A stretch of DNA of 64,000 bases from Lewinellaceae bacterium (GTDB lineage: Bacteria; Bacteroidota; Bacteroidia; Chitinophagales; Saprospiraceae). The position numbers and the translations under genes were made by a program. The notes under the pieces are model-generated. The model searched no databases, was not told the DNA's origin, and was given only the letters and a program-made list of their open reading frames with translations. The stretch spans positions 1 to 64,000 of the forward strand of contig JACJYO010000016.1 of assembly GCA_020636075.1 (NCBI GenBank), read 5' to 3'. How positions within the stretch are numbered: the first letter of the stretch is position 1; every line of letters begins with the position of its first letter. Positions 42,520 to 51,587 of this stretch are shown one piece after another.

Positions 42520-45493
42520 TACTTCCGAAAAAGGCCTGGAAGCCATCATCGAAAAGCATCTCGCCGAAGAAGCCGGCTACCGCCGCGCCTACTCCAATGA
42601 GTATGACCGCGACGGGTGCATCAACCGCCGGCAGCTGTTTGAGTTTTTAAAAGAAACCCAGCCAGAGAAATACGAAACCATCCTGAAACGCGGGGAGGAT
42701 GCCTTCCTCAAACGCCTGGCGGAGCAAATCCGCAAGCGCGGCGTTATCGACGTGCTGCGCAAAGGTGTGAAGGATTTAGACCTCACCGTGCAGCTCTATT
42801 TCAAAAAGCCCAGTTCGGCTTTGAACAAACGCGCGATCCGCGATTACCAGGCAAATATTTTCGCCGTCTGCCGCCAGCTCTATTACAGCAGCGACAACCG
42901 GAACTCGCTGGACATGGTCATCTTCCTGAACGGCCTGCCCATTATCACCTTTGAACTCAAGAACCACTTCACCGGCCAGAACGTAAAACACGCCATCCGC
43001 CAGTACCAGAACGACCGCGACCCGAAAGAGCCGCTTTTTGCTTTCAAGCGGGTGGCGGTGCACTTCGCCGTCGATCCCGACCTGGTGTACATGACCACCA
43101 AACTGGACGGCAGAAAAACCTACTTCCTGCCCTTCAACAAAGGTTTTGACAACGGCGCCGGCAATCCCCTAAACCCCGACGGCTTGAAAGCAGACTACCT
43201 TTGGAAGGACATCCTCGCCAAAGACAGCCTCGCCAATATCCTGGAAAACTTCGCCCAGGTCGTCGAGGAAAAAGACGAGGATACCGGCAAGGTGAAAGAA
43301 AAACTCATCTTTCCGCGCTACCACCAGCTGCGCGTCGTGTCGCGTCTGCTGGAGCACGCGCAGGCGAATGGCGTCGGGCATCGCTACCTCATCCAGCACT
43401 CGGCGGGTTCCGGCAAGTCCAATTCCATCACCTGGCTGGCACACCAGCTTACCGAACTTCATAATACGCAGAACGACAATATTTTTGATTCCGTCATTGT
43501 CGTCACGGATCGCCGCGTACTCGATAAACAGATACGCGACAACATCAAAAATTTCGCCCAGGTAAAAGGCGTGGTGGAGGCGATCACCGAAGGCAGCAAG
43601 CAACTGAAATTCGCCCTGGAGGAGGGCAAGCGGATCATCATTACCACCATTCAGAAATTCCCGCATGTGGTGAAGGAGATCGGCGAACTCGGCGCGAAAA
43701 ACTTCGCCATCATCATCGACGAAGCCCACAGCAGCCAAAGCGGAGAAACTGCCGCCAAAATGAACCTCACCCTGGCAGCCAAACCTTCCGCCAACCAACA
43801 ACTCGGCATCGCCGCCGAGCCGGACGCCGACTACCAGGCAGACCCCGAAGAAGCCTACGACACGGAAGACCTGATCAACGCCATCATCGAGCAGCGCAAA
43901 ATGCTGAAAAACGCCAGCTATTTTGCCTTTACCGCCACGCCGAAAAACAAAACGCTCGAAGTGTTCGGCATTCCGCAGCCCGACGGCTCCTACCGCGAAT
44001 TCGACCTTTATTCGATGAAACAGGCCATCGAGGAGGAGTTTATTCTGGACGTACTCCAAAACTACACCACCTACCAGTCGTACTACAAACTGAACAAGGC
44101 GGTGGAGGACAACCCCTTGTACGACACCAAAAAAGCGCAGAAGAAACTCCGAGCCTACGTGGAAAGCCACCCCTTTTCCATCAGAGAGAAGGCGAAAGTG
44201 ATGATCGACCACTTCCAAAGCGAAGTGCAGCAGCAGATCAACCGGCAGGCAAAAGCGATGGTCGTTACCAAGTCTATTGCCAACGCCATTCAGTATTATT
44301 TCGCCTTCAAGGAATATTTGCGGGAGATTCATTCGCCTTACAAGGCCATCGTTGCCTTTTCCGGCAAAAAGACCATCGACGGCACGGAGTACGACGAAGC
44401 CAAACTCAACGGCTTCCCAAGCAACGATATTCCCAAAGAATTCAAAAAGGCGGAATACCGGTTTTTGATCGTCGCCAATAAGTTCCAGACCGGTTTTGAC
44501 CAACCCCTGCTCCACACGATGTACGTGGATAAAAAACTGCGCGACGTGCAGGCGGTGCAAACCCTTTCGCGCCTGAACCGCGCCTACAAACCCTGGAAAT
44601 CCGATACGTTCGTGCTGGATTTTTACAACTCCGCGGACGACATCAAAGAGGCATTCGACCCGTACTTCACCACCACCATTTTAAGCGAAGGCACCGACGC
44701 CAACAAACTCAACGACTTGCAGGACGCGCTCGACAGCGCGCAAGTGTACAACGAGGCAAACGTGCAGGCATTCACCGATCTGTATTTCAAAGGCGCGGAA
44801 CGCACCGAGCTTGATCCAATTATCAATACTTGCGAACAGAATTACAATGCCGATTTGAACGAGGAACAGCAGGTGGATTTCCTCGTGCGGGCAAAATCAT
44901 TCGTGCGCACCTATGCCTTTCTTTCCAAAATCCTGTCCTTCAACAATGCCTACTGGGAGCGCCTGTACTGGTTCCTGAAATTTCTCACGCCCAAGCTCAA
45001 GCCCAAGGAGGAAGAGGATTTGGCAAAAGGCATTCTGGAATCCGTCGATCTGGATAGTTACCGCTTAAGCCGGGTCACTACCGATAACATTGCGCTCACC
45101 GGCAGCGGCGAACTGGAGCCTACTCCGCCGACCATGCGCGGTGCGAAAGACGCCCCGGAGCTGGACGAATTGGAAGCCATCGTCCGCACCTTCAACGAAC
45201 GCTTCGGCAATATCGACTGGATCAAAGACGACAAGATCAAAAAAGTAATGTTCGAGGAAATCCCCAACCAACTGGCAGGGGATGAAGACACCATGCGCAA
45301 GATCATGAACTCCGACCGCCAGAACGCCAAAATCACTTCCGACGAACGCACCACCGACGTGGTTATGGATTTTATGACCACCGGCACGGAGTTTTACCGA
45401 ATGTTTATGGATAACCCGGATTTTAAGCGGCAGTATTTGGAGTTTATTTTTGATAAGCTTTGGAAGGCGGCTGGGGAGCAGAGAGTGGCTTAA
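42503..45493 (+). CDS. hsdR: type I restriction endonuclease/translocase subunit
   Basis: 996 residues. The N-terminal nuclease domain contains the E-x-K core ITFELKN at about residue 150 after DMVIFLNGLP. The superfamily 2 motor has Walker A HSAGSGKSNS (about 298-307), DEAH-type motif IIDEAHSSQSGE (about 404-415) and the motif SRLNRAYKPWK near 690. It uses ATP to pull DNA and cuts away from the recognition site. It overlaps hsdS by 17 bases. Length is normal for this class. A C-terminal helical domain (residues about 810-996) binds the methylase core. Confidence 0.95.
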   Translation: MLQTSDTSEKGLEAIIEKHLAEEAGYRRAYSNEYDRDGCINRRQLFEFLKETQPEKYETILKRGEDAFLKRLAEQIRKRGVIDVLRKGVKDLDLTVQLYFKKPSSALNKRAIRDYQANIFAVCRQLYYSSDNRNSLDMVIFLNGLPIITFELKNHFTGQNVKHAIRQYQNDRDPKEPLFAFKRVAVHFAVDPDLVYMTTKLDGRKTYFLPFNKGFDNGAGNPLNPDGLKADYLWKDILAKDSLANILENFAQVVEEKDEDTGKVKEKLIFPRYHQLRVVSRLLEHAQANGVGHRYLIQHSAGSGKSNSITWLAHQLTELHNTQNDNIFDSVIVVTDRRVLDKQIRDNIKNFAQVKGVVEAITEGSKQLKFALEEGKRIIITTIQKFPHVVKEIGELGAKNFAIIIDEAHSSQSGETAAKMNLTLAAKPSANQQLGIAAEPDADYQADPEEAYDTEDLINAIIEQRKMLKNASYFAFTATPKNKTLEVFGIPQPDGSYREFDLYSMKQAIEEEFILDVLQNYTTYQSYYKLNKAVEDNPLYDTKKAQKKLRAYVESHPFSIREKAKVMIDHFQSEVQQQINRQAKAMVVTKSIANAIQYYFAFKEYLREIHSPYKAIVAFSGKKTIDGTEYDEAKLNGFPSNDIPKEFKKAEYRFLIVANKFQTGFDQPLLHTMYVDKKLRDVQAVQTLSRLNRAYKPWKSDTFVLDFYNSADDIKEAFDPYFTTTILSEGTDANKLNDLQDALDSAQVYNEANVQAFTDLYFKGAERTELDPIINTCEQNYNADLNEEQQVDFLVRAKSFVRTYAFLSKILSFNNAYWERLYWFLKFLTPKLKPKEEEDLAKGILESVDLDSYRLSRVTTDNIALTGSGELEPTPPTMRGAKDAPELDELEAIVRTFNERFGNIDWIKDDKIKKVMFEEIPNQLAGDEDTMRKIMNSDRQNAKITSDERTTDVVMDFMTTGTEFYRMFMDNPDFKRQYLEFIFDKLWKAAGEQRVA

Positions 45494-45503
45494 ATAAATC
45501 TAT

Positions 45504-46481
45504 TTATGGAACAAAATGGTCTGGGGTTAGTATAAATTCTTCTCTCCCCAATCGATTAATAATTAGCAGTTCAGAAAACTCGAATTCATTTGTTGCTAAC
45601 CCTTGTTCAGTGTATGCAGTAACTAAAATTTTATCATCAATCAATTGCTTTATATTCTGAGCAGTAATTTTCAACTCGATTGGGAAAGTTGTAAATACTT
45701 GTCCAGGAAAGTATTTTCTATCAGGTGTTGATGTAAATATTCTTCTGTTACCATCAACTCTATTCTCGGGGAGATCACTGTCATAATTAAATACAATTAA
45801 GTTAGGCAGTGAAACTTCAACATTAAACTCATCAATAGATGAATTTCCAATATTTTTCACTTCAATGTAAAATGACTTCTCTAATCTCTTATAATAACCT
45901 CCTATTTGACTGCTACTTAAATTAGAGTGTTTTATGCCAATGATCTGCAAAGGCGCTTCAGGTGTAGATAGGATTTTGCCTTCCGGCCAAGAGGGGATTT
46001 GTTTCGGCGTTAAGTGTTTTTTTTTAATTCCAACTTCAGAAAAAGCAAATTCAGGTATGCTTTCCAGTTTATGCAATAACCTAGAGATGCCTACATCTTG
46101 TGATAAATCAACAGTATCTCGATGTTTGAGTCCCAGTGGATAAATCTCATCCGTAATGCCTTCAAAACTTACAAGGATATATTTGCTTGAATTCGCATTT
46201 ATGTCCTTAAGTATTAAAGAAAATTCTTGTCCAACCCCGCCCTTGAATTCTTCAGCTTTCAATTTATACCCAGGAGATAATACAATAATTACTTTTTCGT
46301 AATCAGTCATCGCCTGATGCATCATTTTCATAAAATCAAGTGCGGTCTCAGTCTGCACTTGTAAAATGTCCATTTCAGCATTATAACCTCTTTCTCGCAA
46401 AGTATTAGTTAGCTGAATAACCCGTTCCTTGTGATCATTGTTATCCCAACTATAGGTGACGAAGACTTCTTTTTTTGCCAT
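45504..46481 (-). CDS. SEFIR (TIR-like) domain protein, candidate defence gene
   Basis: 325 residues from ATG 46481 (327 from 46487). Residues about 3-145 form a SEFIR domain: EVFVTYSWDNNDHKERVIQLTNTLRERGYNAEMDI, then MMHQAMTDYEKVIIVLSPGYK, and a KYILVSFEG strand. SEFIR is a relative of TIR. A second, beta-rich part (about 190-325: IKHSNLSSSQIGGYYKRLEKSFYIEVKNIGNSS...) looks like an Ig-like sensing or binding domain. TIR/SEFIR proteins in bacteria can cleave NAD or signal during phage attack. It converges with hsdR, with 10 bases between the two stop codons. A minus-strand TATTTTTG box at 46514-46507 suits its promoter. Confidence 0.82.
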   Translation of the reverse strand: MAKKEVFVTYSWDNNDHKERVIQLTNTLRERGYNAEMDILQVQTETALDFMKMMHQAMTDYEKVIIVLSPGYKLKAEEFKGGVGQEFSLILKDINANSSKYILVSFEGITDEIYPLGLKHRDTVDLSQDVGISRLLHKLESIPEFAFSEVGIKKKHLTPKQIPSWPEGKILSTPEAPLQIIGIKHSNLSSSQIGGYYKRLEKSFYIEVKNIGNSSIDEFNVEVSLPNLIVFNYDSDLPENRVDGNRRIFTSTPDRKYFPGQVFTTFPIELKITAQNIKQLIDDKILVTAYTEQGLATNEFEFSELLIINRLGREEFILTPDHFVP

Positions 46482-46631
46482 TTTCAAGTGAATTTAATTA
46501 GCACCACAAAAATAAGTTCTTTTCGAGCGAAAATTTCGTTTACTTGTATCCTAGGAGGTTTCTATACTTTAAAAATAAAAGATTGGAACTTTAACTGTAA
46601 GTTTTGAGTTTGACGTAATAAATTTTACCTT

Positions 46632-46686
46632 ATGTACATATTAGAATACAATGGATTTCCAACTGCTGTAATATTAGGCGGTAAAT
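46632..46686 (+). pseudogene. 5' part of a small ORF split by the insertion sequence
   Basis: ATG 46632 opens a frame of 18 codons up to the duplicated target AAAT (46683-46686). If the insertion sequence and one target copy are removed, the frame continues without a break at 48359 to the stop at 48525, giving a 73-residue protein (MYILEYNGFPTAVILGG, then YYYRFSSPEEAK...). I do not recognise the family. The rest is listed at 48355. Confidence 0.75.
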
Positions 46687-46701
46687 AGGGTCTTCCTGAA
46701 A

Positions 46702-46742
46702 AAGCCCAATTTGCTGTTTGTCAGCAAATTGGGCTTAATTTT
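46702..46742 (+). terminator. read-through-blocking hairpin at the IS left end
   Basis: AAGCCCAATTTGCTG pairs perfectly with 46722-46736 across a 5-base loop, followed by a T-rich stretch. It lies between the left inverted repeat and the transposase gene. Confidence 0.75.
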
Positions 46743-46828
46743 TCACAAAAAGAATCCCCAAAAATGGCCCAAAAGAGCTAAATTCGGGGATCACAAAAAA
46801 ATGTAAATCAAAGATACCCAAATTAAGT

Positions 46829-48157
46829 TTGGAATTACAACTGTTTACCGACCAAGCCGGCCGTGACCTTCGGTGGAAAGCCTTTTTGAATACGCCCCTG
46901 GGTCAGTTATACCAAGCCATTCCCTTTTCAACACTTAGCAAACAGTTTGGCCCCCAATCCACTGTGGGTAGACCGCCTTGGCTTGATGTGCGGGGAGGGA
47001 TAGCTTTACAGGTGCTCAAAGCCTATCTGGGTTTGAGCGATGAGAAGTTGTTGGATCGCTTGAATAGCGATTGGGAGATGCAGGCTTTTTGTGGTATTCG
47101 GCTGGAGTGGCCCCAACGGATACGGGATAAAGATTTGGTAGGACGCTGGCGGCGCTATCTGGCCAATCACACTGATTTTGCTGCTTTTCAGGCCACATTG
47201 GCAGCGCACTGGCAACCCCATATGGAGCAAAGTCAGGCTGTATTGATGGACGCCACGTGTTACGAAACGCACCTGCGCTATCCCACGGACGTAAAGTTAC
47301 TTTGGGAGAGTTGTGAGTGGCTATGGACTTTGCTTGATGAGCAATGCAAACAAATCGGTATTGGCAGACTCCGGCGCAAACAAAAAGAACTTAGGCAGGC
47401 ATTTTTGAATTATCAAAAACGCCGGCGCAAAACGCACAAGCAAGAGCGCAAAATTCGCCGGCGCTTATTGTATTTTCTTGGCAAAGGTCTGGGCGCCTTC
47501 GATCAACTTGCTTTTGAGCACCCTGTCTTGCTCAAACAGCGTACGTACAAGCGTTTACAAACCGCACGTACGGTGCTCAAACAACAACAACTGCGTTTTG
47601 ATGACCCCCAGGCTGTGATCAAAGATCGCATCGTAAGCCTGGCTAAACCGTATATCCGACCCATTGTTCGGGGTAAGGAAACCAAGCGCACTGAATTCGG
47701 GCCCAAAGTCCATGCCTGGCAGGTGGATGGCATCACATTCATTGAGCATTTCAGTTTTAATGCCTTCAATGAATCTACCCGAATGAGCCAAACCCTGGAG
47801 TTACACCAACAGTACTTCCGCCCGGCGCGGCAACTCGGCGCCGATCAGATCTATGCCACCAACGCTAACCGCCGCTACTGCACGCGCAACAAGATCAGTA
47901 CCTGTTTTGTGCCCAAGGGGCCTAAGCCTAAAAACACCCATTCGCGCCGGCATATGCGCAGCATATTAGCCAAGGCCCGTTCCAGTCAAATGGAAGGGAC
48001 GTTCGGGAATGAAAAACAACACTACGGCCTGGATAAAATCCTGGCCAAAACCGAACGCACCGAAAAATTGTGGGTGTATATGGGCGTATGGACCGCAGCA
48101 GCCGTCAAAATCGCCAAGCGTATGGCAGCATACAAATCCAGAGCCCTGGCGGCCTAA
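46829..48157 (+). CDS. DDE transposase (IS5/IS1182-like)
   Basis: 442 residues, apparently starting at TTG 46829; no better ATG precedes the conserved region. The N-terminal half is a DUF772-like domain (PPWLDVRGGIALQVLKAYLGLSDEKLLDRLNSD). Catalytic residues: Asp141 in LMDATCYETHLRYPTD, Asp339 in GADQIYATNANRRYC, Glu389 in EGTFGNEKQHYGLDKI. Between the first two is a Lys/Arg-rich helical insertion. It cuts and pastes the element that contains it. The gene appears intact, so the element may be active. Confidence 0.9.
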   Translation: MELQLFTDQAGRDLRWKAFLNTPLGQLYQAIPFSTLSKQFGPQSTVGRPPWLDVRGGIALQVLKAYLGLSDEKLLDRLNSDWEMQAFCGIRLEWPQRIRDKDLVGRWRRYLANHTDFAAFQATLAAHWQPHMEQSQAVLMDATCYETHLRYPTDVKLLWESCEWLWTLLDEQCKQIGIGRLRRKQKELRQAFLNYQKRRRKTHKQERKIRRRLLYFLGKGLGAFDQLAFEHPVLLKQRTYKRLQTARTVLKQQQLRFDDPQAVIKDRIVSLAKPYIRPIVRGKETKRTEFGPKVHAWQVDGITFIEHFSFNAFNESTRMSQTLELHQQYFRPARQLGADQIYATNANRRYCTRNKISTCFVPKGPKPKNTHSRRHMRSILAKARSSQMEGTFGNEKQHYGLDKILAKTERTEKLWVYMGVWTAAAVKIAKRMAAYKSRALAA

Positions 48158-48354
48158 CAATTTTGAACTTGTCCCCCTACCTAACATGGGAGTAGTATGC
48201 CCTGAAGCCAACTAAAGGCGGGTTTTGCCCATCAAAAAAGCAAAATGTGCTACCACCAGGCCGCCTAGACTTTCAGCCCAACCCAATCAACAACCCCGCC
48301 TGCCGAAATTTTATTCCGACAGACGGGGTGGGACGGGGTTTTCAGGGAGACCCT

Positions 48355-48525
48355 AAATATTATTATCGTTTTAGTAGCCCAGAGGAAGCTAAAAGGTCAA
48401 TTGATGATGCAGAAGCATTTAGCGTATCCTACAAAGGTGGGAGAGCTGATCGTATCGATAATACGATGGCAAACAGACAAAACCTTAAAGTCGTTCCAGA
48501 TGGGTTTAAATACGAAGAACTTTAA
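48355..48525 (+). pseudogene. 3' part of the small ORF split by the insertion sequence
   Basis: After the right target copy the frame runs from 48359 (codons for YYYRFSSPEEAKRSIDDAEA...) to TAA at 48523-48525 and completes the 73-residue reading frame begun at 46632. An alternative in-frame start inside the IS (48247) could express this tail fused to IS-derived residues. The end overlaps the convergent gene by 4 bases. Confidence 0.75.
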
Positions 48526-49205
48526 TAGTTACTTCGTAAGTATTCAGTGATAATCGTGCCAAACGCGGTAAGTCTGTTCTCCAATTGGCTTATCCCTTTG
48601 TCAGTTATCATCGTTTTAGTTCCAGGTGTAGTATGAAGGCCTCGGTCATGTAAATCTTTCCAAGTTCGGTCTATATGTTCCTCACTCCATTCAGGCAATA
48701 GCCTTCTTAGAATAACATTTATACTGGTAGTAAAACTTCCTCCTTCTCCAACAACATTGCCCATGTCCTGATCTACCTTTCGCGGATCAGCTAGGATTTT
48801 GAGTAAGGCTAAATGTCGGGGCTGAAGGTTGGTAACCAACCAGATTACTTCTGTTGCCTCGTCATATTTCGGTTCATTAGAAATAAGCGTATTGAAATAA
48901 ATCGCTTTAAGGGCATCCAGTTTTTCTTTTTGCCAAGTTTCTCCTGCCCTATGGATAACCTCCTCAGTGAGATTAACAAATTCTTCCTTCCTGACAAATT
49001 CCTGATTTATTTGTTCTGTAGCCTTCCGTAAATCTTCTGCAAGTCCGAGCACAAATTCTTGAATTCGTTTATCCTTTCTTTTGCTGAGCGCAAACGATAT
49101 AGCACCTCCAAGAACTCCTCCTACCGTAGGAACAGCCTGAAGAGCAACAGAAACAACTTCTAAAGTGCTTTCAACAGATGAAGATTCAATTTCTTTCATA
49201 AACAT
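48522..49205 (-). CDS. protein of unknown function with N-terminal amphipathic segment
   Basis: 227 residues. Residues about 12-45 are small and hydrophobic (VESTLEVVSVALQAVPTVGGVLGGAISFAL), followed by KRKDKR and a helical domain (LAEDLRKATEQINQEFVRKEEFVNLTEEVIHRAGETWQKEKLDALKAIYFNTLI). A winged-helix-like tail (LKILADPRK...LLPEWSEEHIDRTWKDLHDRGL...ITDKGISQLENRL) is present. The layout, a glycine-rich potential membrane-active segment plus a helical sensor, resembles hypothetical proteins in defence islands. No name can be given. It ends 4 bases into the split ORF. Confidence 0.6.
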   Translation of the reverse strand: MFMKEIESSSVESTLEVVSVALQAVPTVGGVLGGAISFALSKRKDKRIQEFVLGLAEDLRKATEQINQEFVRKEEFVNLTEEVIHRAGETWQKEKLDALKAIYFNTLISNEPKYDEATEVIWLVTNLQPRHLALLKILADPRKVDQDMGNVVGEGGSFTTSINVILRRLLPEWSEEHIDRTWKDLHDRGLHTTPGTKTMITDKGISQLENRLTAFGTIITEYLRSNY

Positions 49206-49302
49206 TATTACTTGAGCTTAGAACCGCACATATGAGTAAAAGCACATATGCGCTTTTACGCAAACCTTAAAGTTCGCCGTAGTTTATTACCCCTTCCTGA
49301 TG

Positions 49303-50751
49303 CTAAAATATTGTCTTAACAAAAAATCCAGTTCGCCCGTAACATGGCTGTCCCAGTTTGTTTTTATGTGGATTAAGCCTTGAATTATTTGATGAGCGTG
49401 TAAATTGTTTGTTGCAAACAGGGCATTTGAAAACATACTGAATGCCGCCGTTGCGCTTTTTAGGAGAAGTTAAACGTCTGGTTGTTGGCGTAACCCAAGG
49501 GCTTGATCCCGTATGAGTTTGCGCTGTGGATTGTTTGATATTTTGTAACACCGGAACATCCGGAATAAAGTCAACTGTATAACGAGGGGTGAAGGTGTTT
49601 TCAGTTACACGCACACCCAATATTCGATCTGTTCGGAATCCGCGTATTTGGGCAGCAGGTAATTTCACACCGTATAAGATTAAATTATTGTCAGCCGTTG
49701 CGCGGAGGGAATATGGTTCAATCAGATAAGTTTGCCGTACTCCATTTTCCTTGCGGTAGTCGAGTTCCACACAAAGGCGGTTAACCGCAGCGAACCGGAT
49801 TAGATCAAGCATATTCATTTGCGGCGTGCCGGCACCTCTTCGCCATATACTGAAATGGCTTACTTCGCCCGCACCAAAGGGTATCGACTCTTGCGGAGCG
49901 AAAACTCTTTCCGGGTTTTCAAGCCAGGTAAAAAAATTCTGTAATTCTTCCCAAAATGAATCGAATGGCGGCAGCACCGGTAGCTGGTGTGCTAACTGAT
50001 TTTTCCATCCGGCCTCGCAGTCAGTTCTATGGTCATCAAGTTCACTTAGGATTGGAAAACTTACATTTTTATATGCACACTTCTCCGTAAGCACATCTCG
50101 CACTTGAGTTGCAAGTCCCTTTGATTCTGGGCGGCGGAAAAAATTTATTACATCGTATAAATCCCGTGGCCTGGCGCGTTCCTTCAATGCGCGTATTTTC
50201 TCGGCAAATACTTCTACATACGAATAACTCTGGATTTTGATACCGTTTTCCGGCTGATCCGAATAATCATGCCGTACCGGTGTCAAAACAGGAGCATCCA
50301 CAATTACTTCATCAACAGTCAGATCAAGTTTAATTCGCGGCAACGATTTATTGCCTGCCGGTGTAACTGGCGCTCGATAATAAACCCTCCCCTGACAGGA
50401 TTCAATCCCACGTGGGTTTTCAAAAACTTCAAATGTGAGGCGGTCAACCGGAATTTCAATACCGCTATTCTCGTAAACCCATTCGGCAATTTCAGAGAAA
50501 ATTCCCAACAAGAATTTTTCGTCAATATGTGCGCTGTCGCGCAATGTAAAATCCAGGTCTTCTGAAAAGCGGTATGTTTCAAAATAGCATTTTTTCAGGC
50601 AAGTTCCGCCTTTGAACACCCACAAATCACGCAAAACCTGATGCTGATAAATGCCGGCGAGTAACCATCCGAGAACATAATCTTTTTCAACTACATGGGG
50701 CTGCAAATTGGTTTGTGTAGCCAGATCAAGGATTTCACGTTTCGGTATCAT
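49303..50751 (-). CDS. AbiEii-type nucleotidyltransferase fused to WYL-like and zinc-finger regions
   Basis: 482 residues in three parts. Residues 1-270 are an AbiEii nucleotidyltransferase: DLWVFKGGTCLKKC followed by RFSEDLDFTL (the GG-T and D-x-D metal site), then KIRALKERARPRDLYDVINFFRR. Residues about 310-420 resemble a WYL ligand-binding domain (MNMLDLIRFAAVNRLCVELDYR...YLIEPYSLR...GFRTDRILGVRVTENTF). Residues about 445-475 hold CPVCNKQFTRSSNNSRLNPHKNKLGQPC, a zinc-finger-like set of C/H ligands. Plain AbiEii proteins are about 300 residues, so the second half is an unusual addition. It overlaps the AbiEi gene by 4 bases and should be the toxin of that pair, transferring a nucleotide to tRNA or protein. 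Confidence 0.85.
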   Translation of the reverse strand: MIPKREILDLATQTNLQPHVVEKDYVLGWLLAGIYQHQVLRDLWVFKGGTCLKKCYFETYRFSEDLDFTLRDSAHIDEKFLLGIFSEIAEWVYENSGIEIPVDRLTFEVFENPRGIESCQGRVYYRAPVTPAGNKSLPRIKLDLTVDEVIVDAPVLTPVRHDYSDQPENGIKIQSYSYVEVFAEKIRALKERARPRDLYDVINFFRRPESKGLATQVRDVLTEKCAYKNVSFPILSELDDHRTDCEAGWKNQLAHQLPVLPPFDSFWEELQNFFTWLENPERVFAPQESIPFGAGEVSHFSIWRRGAGTPQMNMLDLIRFAAVNRLCVELDYRKENGVRQTYLIEPYSLRATADNNLILYGVKLPAAQIRGFRTDRILGVRVTENTFTPRYTVDFIPDVPVLQNIKQSTAQTHTGSSPWVTPTTRRLTSPKKRNGGIQYVFKCPVCNKQFTRSSNNSRLNPHKNKLGQPCYGRTGFFVKTIF

Positions 50752-51566
50752 TGTATTTCACTGCCGATTTGAAGGTTAATTGGTATAAATAAACGCCACT
50801 TGGTTACCAGCTTATCCGCTTTTTGAGAGGGATCAAGCTTTGCATTACCCTTGGTTAATTGAGATAGGCAAGCGTGTATCAGCGGAGCTTCTTCTCCCAG
50901 TAATTGCGAAGCCAGAAAACCAAGCCGTTTGAATACCGCACCATTTCCAAGGCGGGTTGCGTATTCAATAAGTTGGCTCTCGTTAAAATGTGTGCTTTTG
51001 AAATATTCACGCAGGCAATCCACTGTATGCTGAATACCTCCTCCTGCTTTTGGGTCGGCAAGAATATCAACAATCGTTCTGGTCGGGTCGGAGACAAGTA
51101 TTTTTATTTCCTTCTTCCAGACAGGCTTGGTGCCGAATTGATATTTAACCGGGATGTGTGTAACTACGAAAGAAATATTATGATAGGTTTGTTTGCGCTT
51201 GGCAACCGGACGGCTGGTATAAACATAAATGTCTTTAAATATCTGCTCAGTCAAGTCCCAATGTTCAGCAGCAGACCAGCCGCCTACATAGGCGGGTTCG
51301 AAAAGTTTAGGAATAAGTATCCAGGCATCTTCAATTGCCTGTGCGGTCGTATCCGCTTCTAATGGCACAGCAGCATATACTCCCCGTTTGATGCGTGTAA
51401 GCCAGCCTTGATTTCGCCATCTGGCAAGCGTCTTTGCGGCATCATCATTACTCATTCCGAGAATTTCTGCGGCCTTGTCAACCGTAAATAATTCTCCTCC
51501 TTCGCGTATAAGTCTGCTTAGACGTTGTCGTGATTTTGAACTTTTACCTTTTGATTTTCGTAGCAT
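50748..51566 (-). CDS. AbiEi-type antitoxin/repressor
   Basis: 272 residues from ATG 51566 (a start at 51587 would add seven residues). The N-terminal winged helix (RQRLSRLIREGGELFTVDKAAEILGMSNDDAAKTLARWRNQGWLTRIKRGVYAAVP) is the AbiEi_4-type domain. AbiEi antitoxin core follows (YVGGWSAAEHWDLTEQIFKDIYVYTSRPVAKRKQTYHN...VSDPTRTIVDILADPKAGGGIQ). AbiEi represses its own operon and neutralises the toxin gene next to it, overlapping by 4 bases. Downstream the fusion toxin follows directly. Confidence 0.85.
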   Translation of the reverse strand: MLRKSKGKSSKSRQRLSRLIREGGELFTVDKAAEILGMSNDDAAKTLARWRNQGWLTRIKRGVYAAVPLEADTTAQAIEDAWILIPKLFEPAYVGGWSAAEHWDLTEQIFKDIYVYTSRPVAKRKQTYHNISFVVTHIPVKYQFGTKPVWKKEIKILVSDPTRTIVDILADPKAGGGIQHTVDCLREYFKSTHFNESQLIEYATRLGNGAVFKRLGFLASQLLGEEAPLIHACLSQLTKGNAKLDPSQKADKLVTKWRLFIPINLQIGSEIQ

Positions 51567-51587
51567 AGTACATTCAATTCTTCTCAA

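Larger units (their letters stand above)
46687..48354 (+). mobile_element. complete 1668-base insertion sequence (IS5/IS1182-like)
   Basis: The left end AGGGTCTTCCTGAAAAAGCC and the right end, read in reverse complement AGGGTCTCCCTGAAAACCCC, are imperfect inverted repeats of about 20 bases. The 4-base target AAAT is duplicated at 46683-46686 and 48355-48358. One transposase gene fills the element. Just inside the left end a 15-base-pair hairpin (46702-46716 with 46722-46736) followed by T-rich sequence would stop transcription entering from outside. The ends, the duplication and the complete transposase suggest a fairly recent insertion. Confidence 0.88.

Noticed and set aside
43169..44560. 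A 463-codon minus-strand frame across hsdR
   Set aside because: Antisense shadow of hsdR, with the same codon-bias artefact as over hsdM.
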